15,346 nucleotides of DNA, taken from positions 1 to 15,346 of the forward strand of contig JAEZBW010000276.1 in NCBI GenBank assembly GCA_023426765.1. Direction: 5' to 3'. Position 1 is the stretch's first letter. Every line of letters begins with the position of its first letter. The notes beneath the pieces are model-generated. The model saw only the letters and a list, made by a program, of their open reading frames with translations. It was not told where the DNA came from and ran no database searches. Origin of the DNA: Bacillota bacterium. GTDB lineage: Bacteria > Bacillota > Clostridia > DSM-8532. Made by a program: the position numbers and the translations under genes. Below are positions 12,725 to 15,346 of this stretch, piece after piece.

Positions 12725-15346
12725 TTATTCCAGCTTCGGGATGATCTTCAGAATGCTTTCTGCCAGCGATTCAGCCGCCTTCTGCCTGTACTCCTCTGTG
12801 TCCAGCTTTGCACGTTCGGCATCATTGGACAGGCAGCCGAACTCCACCAAAACTGCCGGCATCTTGGTTTTCTTGATGACGACAAAGGTGTTGGATTTCA
12901 CTCCCAAATCCTTCGAGCCGAGGTTCCTCAGCAGATCATTCTGGATGATCGTGGCATATTCCTTTCCTCTATAGCTGCCGGTATAGAAGAAGGTCATCGT
13001 GCCATTCATGTTTTTATCGAAGAATGCGTTATTATGTATGCTGACGAAAAGGTCGGCCTTCCAGTCATTCGCCATATTCGCCCTTTCATCCAATCCGACA
13101 AACACATCGGTGGTGCGGGTCTGCTTAACCGTTACACCGTTTGCCACCAGAATAGCCTCCACGCGTTTGGCGATATCCAGGTTATACCACTTTTCATTAT
13201 TGCCGTAGGTCGCTCCGGGGTCATTCCCGCCATGGCCGGCATCGAGCACAATGAGCTTGCCTGTTTTTACAGGTGCAGGCGTTGGAGTAGCAGCTGGTTT
13301 ACTATCATTGTTGTTTCCAGCCTGAGTTCCGTTATTCCCTGTCGTTCCGCCGTTACTTCCTGGGTTGTTGGTATTGGTTCCGGTATTGCCGGTGTTGCCC
13401 CCCGGAATACCGGTGTTACTTCCCGGTACGCCTGTCGCATTGGCAGGTTCAATAATAACCATGTCGTCGGAGTCTGTAAAGCGGAACTTGTATGTGGTCT
13501 CTGCATTTTCTCTTTCAATCACAAGAAATGCATTTTTTCCGGAGGTGAGGGTCTGCGCCGCTTTCATCACACGGTCGCCAACTGTCAGCTTGCCGCTGCC
13601 CAGGTCGATCAGCCCGTTGACAAAGACAAACGCGAAGGTTTTTGAAGCCTTGTCGTCACTGGTGGTGATCTCGGCCATATTCTGCTCGATTTTTTGCCTG
13701 ATACCGGGGCCCTTCAGGATCAGGGACGCTCCCTGTGCCTGGCTGAGAAAGGACATGTTTTTAAGACCCGACGGTTTCAGCGAAACCGTCAGCCTGTTGC
13801 CGTTCTTTACAGCATCCCAGTCATGCTCCTCGTTCAGGTCCAGAACAATCCTCGCAGTGGTTGTTTCAAACTGCCCGGTGCGGATTTTTGTATACATGCG
13901 TCCGGCTGGAACATCCAGTTCCCGGGAATCGATTACGTTTTGATAAAGGTCGATGACAATCCTGGCCGGATCGCTCAGCCGGAACACCCGATAGCTATCA
14001 AGGGCTACAGCATCAATGATGATCGAATCTGAACCCGCCACATAGGATACGGTGCCGGATCTGTCGCCTTCTCCCCTGCTGGCAAGCTGGTCTGTTGACG
14101 GTGCCTTCGTTGGAACTGGTGTTATGGAAGGTGCAGGAGTAGCCTTGGGTGCAGCGGGGGTTGGTGTTGGTGTGGTTTTAAGCGACGGTGTTGGGGTTGG
14201 CTGAGGAGCCTGCGTTGGTGTTTGCGGCAGTTGCGGCTGCGTTGTCTGGGCTAGCTCACCGTTTGCTCTTATGGTGATCCGCGTACTGCTGTTGTCACCG
14301 GATGCCAGCGTATAATTTAAGGCATCTCTTCCGGATATCCGGATATTCACTTCCTGACGCATATTGCTGCTGAAGGTGATAATGCCATTCAGCAGGGAGT
14401 TTCCGGGTAAGACATCCGTTTTAAAATCGGTGGAAAAAGGAAGCCTCAGTTGAAGCATCTTTTCGATGGTGCGGTATTCCATGGAATATTTGTCCGGGTT
14501 TTGTTTCATTTGCGCCGGCAGATCCACACCTTCCAGCACAATGATGCAGTCATTTCCCTCCATGGTGTAATAAATCGCGCCGTTGCCAACCTGGCGGATG
14601 GGCTGCGGAGTCGGGGTGGCTGCAGGCTCTTTCGCAGGAGCAGGCGTTACGGTTGGTTTCGGGGTTGGCTGCGTGTTGGCCGGAGGGTTCGGCGCCTGTG
14701 TAGGTGACGGCGCATTTGTGGGATTTGGAGTCTTTGTTGGCTGAGGTGCCTTTGTGGGTTCCGGCGCTTTTGTTGGCTGCGGCGTAGGGTTCAAATCCGC
14801 AGAGTTCTCCGGGGTTTTATCGGAAACAATGGCGATTTGAATTCCGCCGGATATAACGCTCACCGAATACTCAGGCTGATGATCCACCTCGATGACGACG
14901 TTTGCCAGATGCTTTGCCGCGTCCGCCTGCGCATAACGTACCTGCTGCACCGAACCGGCATAAACATCCATCGCACCGGCGTTATCAATATCTGCATTTT
15001 TAATTTGGACGCAAAGACGGTAAAAGGGATTGCCCTCCGCAGGTTTTATGACATAATGGTTTGCAACTTCCTTTGCGGAGGTTTCAACCAGAATAATTTC
15101 CCTTCCGGTTTCAGGATAGTAAGATATTCTACTGACGCTGCCCGACACCTTTGTTTCTTTGACCACAGCGCTGGTGTCGGTTTTATTGCTGAATTGTATG
15201 GTGATCGTCTTATTGTCGGACTTTACGGCAACGGTATAGCCAAAGGCGTTTGCGGTTTTGGACAGGGGAACCATCGTGTTTCCGTTAATGGTCGCAACCG
15301 GCAGTGAACCGTCCAGTTTTTTTCCGTTTTGATAGATAGCCTGCTC
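12725..15346 (-). CDS. Multi-domain N-acetylmuramoyl-L-alanine amidase with AMIN-like domains (5' end outside window)
   Basis: The visible 873 residues belong to a surface peptidoglycan hydrolase that cuts the MurNAc-L-Ala bond. Seen in order (residue 1 = first codon in the window): the end of a copper-amine-oxidase-like N domain (LDGSLPVATINGNTMVPL, to about 55), an AMIN-like beta domain (about 69-176), a Pro/Thr/Lys linker with PTKAP-type repeats (186-251), a second beta domain (254-361), a second Pro/Thr linker (366-420), and an AMIN domain (434-524, with RIVIDL and RIVLDL). A further beta domain to about 636, a Gly/Asn/Thr-rich linker (637-695) and a C-terminal Amidase_3 domain follow. 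The zinc and catalytic residues are intact: His705 (DAGHGG), Glu718, His771 (SIHNN) and Glu835 (VEFGCLSN). The frame stays open to the window edge, so ATG 15274 is internal; the signal peptide must lie outside. It is closed by its own terminator. Confidence 0.93.
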   Translation of the reverse strand, partial: EQAIYQNGKKLDGSLPVATINGNTMVPLSKTANAFGYTVAVKSDNKTITIQFSNKTDTSAVVKETKVSGSVSRISYYPETGREIILVETSAKEVANHYVIKPAEGNPFYRLCVQIKNADIDNAGAMDVYAGSVQQVRYAQADAAKHLANVVIEVDHQPEYSVSVISGGIQIAIVSDKTPENSADLNPTPQPTKAPEPTKAPQPTKTPNPTNAPSPTQAPNPPANTQPTPKPTVTPAPAKEPAATPTPQPIRQVGNGAIYYTMEGNDCIIVLEGVDLPAQMKQNPDKYSMEYRTIEKMLQLRLPFSTDFKTDVLPGNSLLNGIITFSSNMRQEVNIRISGRDALNYTLASGDNSSTRITIRANGELAQTTQPQLPQTPTQAPQPTPTPSLKTTPTPTPAAPKATPAPSITPVPTKAPSTDQLASRGEGDRSGTVSYVAGSDSIIIDAVALDSYRVFRLSDPARIVIDLYQNVIDSRELDVPAGRMYTKIRTGQFETTTARIVLDLNEEHDWDAVKNGNRLTVSLKPSGLKNMSFLSQAQGASLILKGPGIRQKIEQNMAEITTSDDKASKTFAFVFVNGLIDLGSGKLTVGDRVMKAAQTLTSGKNAFLVIERENAETTYKFRFTDSDDMVIIEPANATGVPGSNTGIPGGNTGNTGTNTNNPGSNGGTTGNNGTQAGNNNDSKPAATPTPAPVKTGKLIVLDAGHGGNDPGATYGNNEKWYNLDIAKRVEAILVANGVTVKQTRTTDVFVGLDERANMANDWKADLFVSIHNNAFFDKNMNGTMTFFYTGSYRGKEYATIIQNDLLRNLGSKDLGVKSNTFVVIKKTKMPAVLVEFGCLSNDAERAKLDTEEYRQKAAESLAESILKIIPKLE

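Noticed and set aside
13034..13943. Plus-strand open frames opposite the amidase, some with hydrophobic or Val/Pro-rich stretches.
   Set aside because: They mirror the Gly/Asn/Thr linker and beta domains of the amidase and have no signals of their own.

Overview
The window reads as chromosomal DNA from a Gram-positive (monoderm) member of the Clostridia, perhaps a relative of Acetivibrio/Ruminiclostridium. The reasons are strong GGAGG-type ribosome sites, a rph-rdgB-metallophosphoesterase gene run, VanW and DUF2225 proteins, a cysteine desulfurase paired with a rhodanese-less ThiI, and a surface amidase with Pro/Thr 'PTPTP' linkers. The genus is inferred from content only. Every convincing gene is on the minus strand, so transcription runs from high to low coordinates. 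I see no rRNA, tRNA, CRISPR array, phage or transposase gene.

In transcription order the window starts with (1) the 3' part of a very large multi-domain N-acetylmuramoyl-L-alanine amidase (12725-15346, 5' end outside the window), closed by an AU-rich, bidirectional intrinsic terminator at 12609-12641. (2) A sigma-A-type promoter (12557-12584) then starts a housekeeping operon: RNase PH (rph), the XTP/dITP pyrophosphatase (rdgB), a YfcE-like metallophosphoesterase, a cysteine desulfurase with a TTG start, and ThiI. The last two form a sulfur-transfer pair for tRNA thiolation. Between them lies a 277-base gap that is mostly a roughly 90-base tandem duplication. (3) A small palindromic, MITE-like repeat (7890-8002) separates thiI from vanW. 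After it come a VanW/G5 membrane protein, a DUF2225 zinc-ribbon protein and an AIR-synthase/HypE-like protein, all tightly packed.

(4) From 4617 down to 1 is a type IV pilus cluster: prepilin peptidase (pilD), major pilin, a second cysteine-containing pilin-like protein, a PilP/GspC-like bitopic protein, a PilQ-like protein and the N-terminus of the retraction ATPase PilT, cut by the window edge. The most unusual element is the PilQ-like protein. It has a signal peptide, a LysM domain, an STN domain and five tandem secretin-N-like modules, but no outer-membrane secretin barrel. It looks like a secretin periplasmic ring re-used as a peptidoglycan-anchored collar in a cell without an outer membrane, still next to a PilP-like partner.

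The non-coding parts of the pilus region are also structured. A perfect 13-bp hairpin sits between the two pilin genes, and the octamer AGACAGAG/CTCTGTCT recurs as inverted pairs on both sides of the second pilin gene. A likely model is one pilus transcription unit whose stoichiometry (much major pilin, little of the downstream components) is set by RNA structure and internal promoters. That model is inference.
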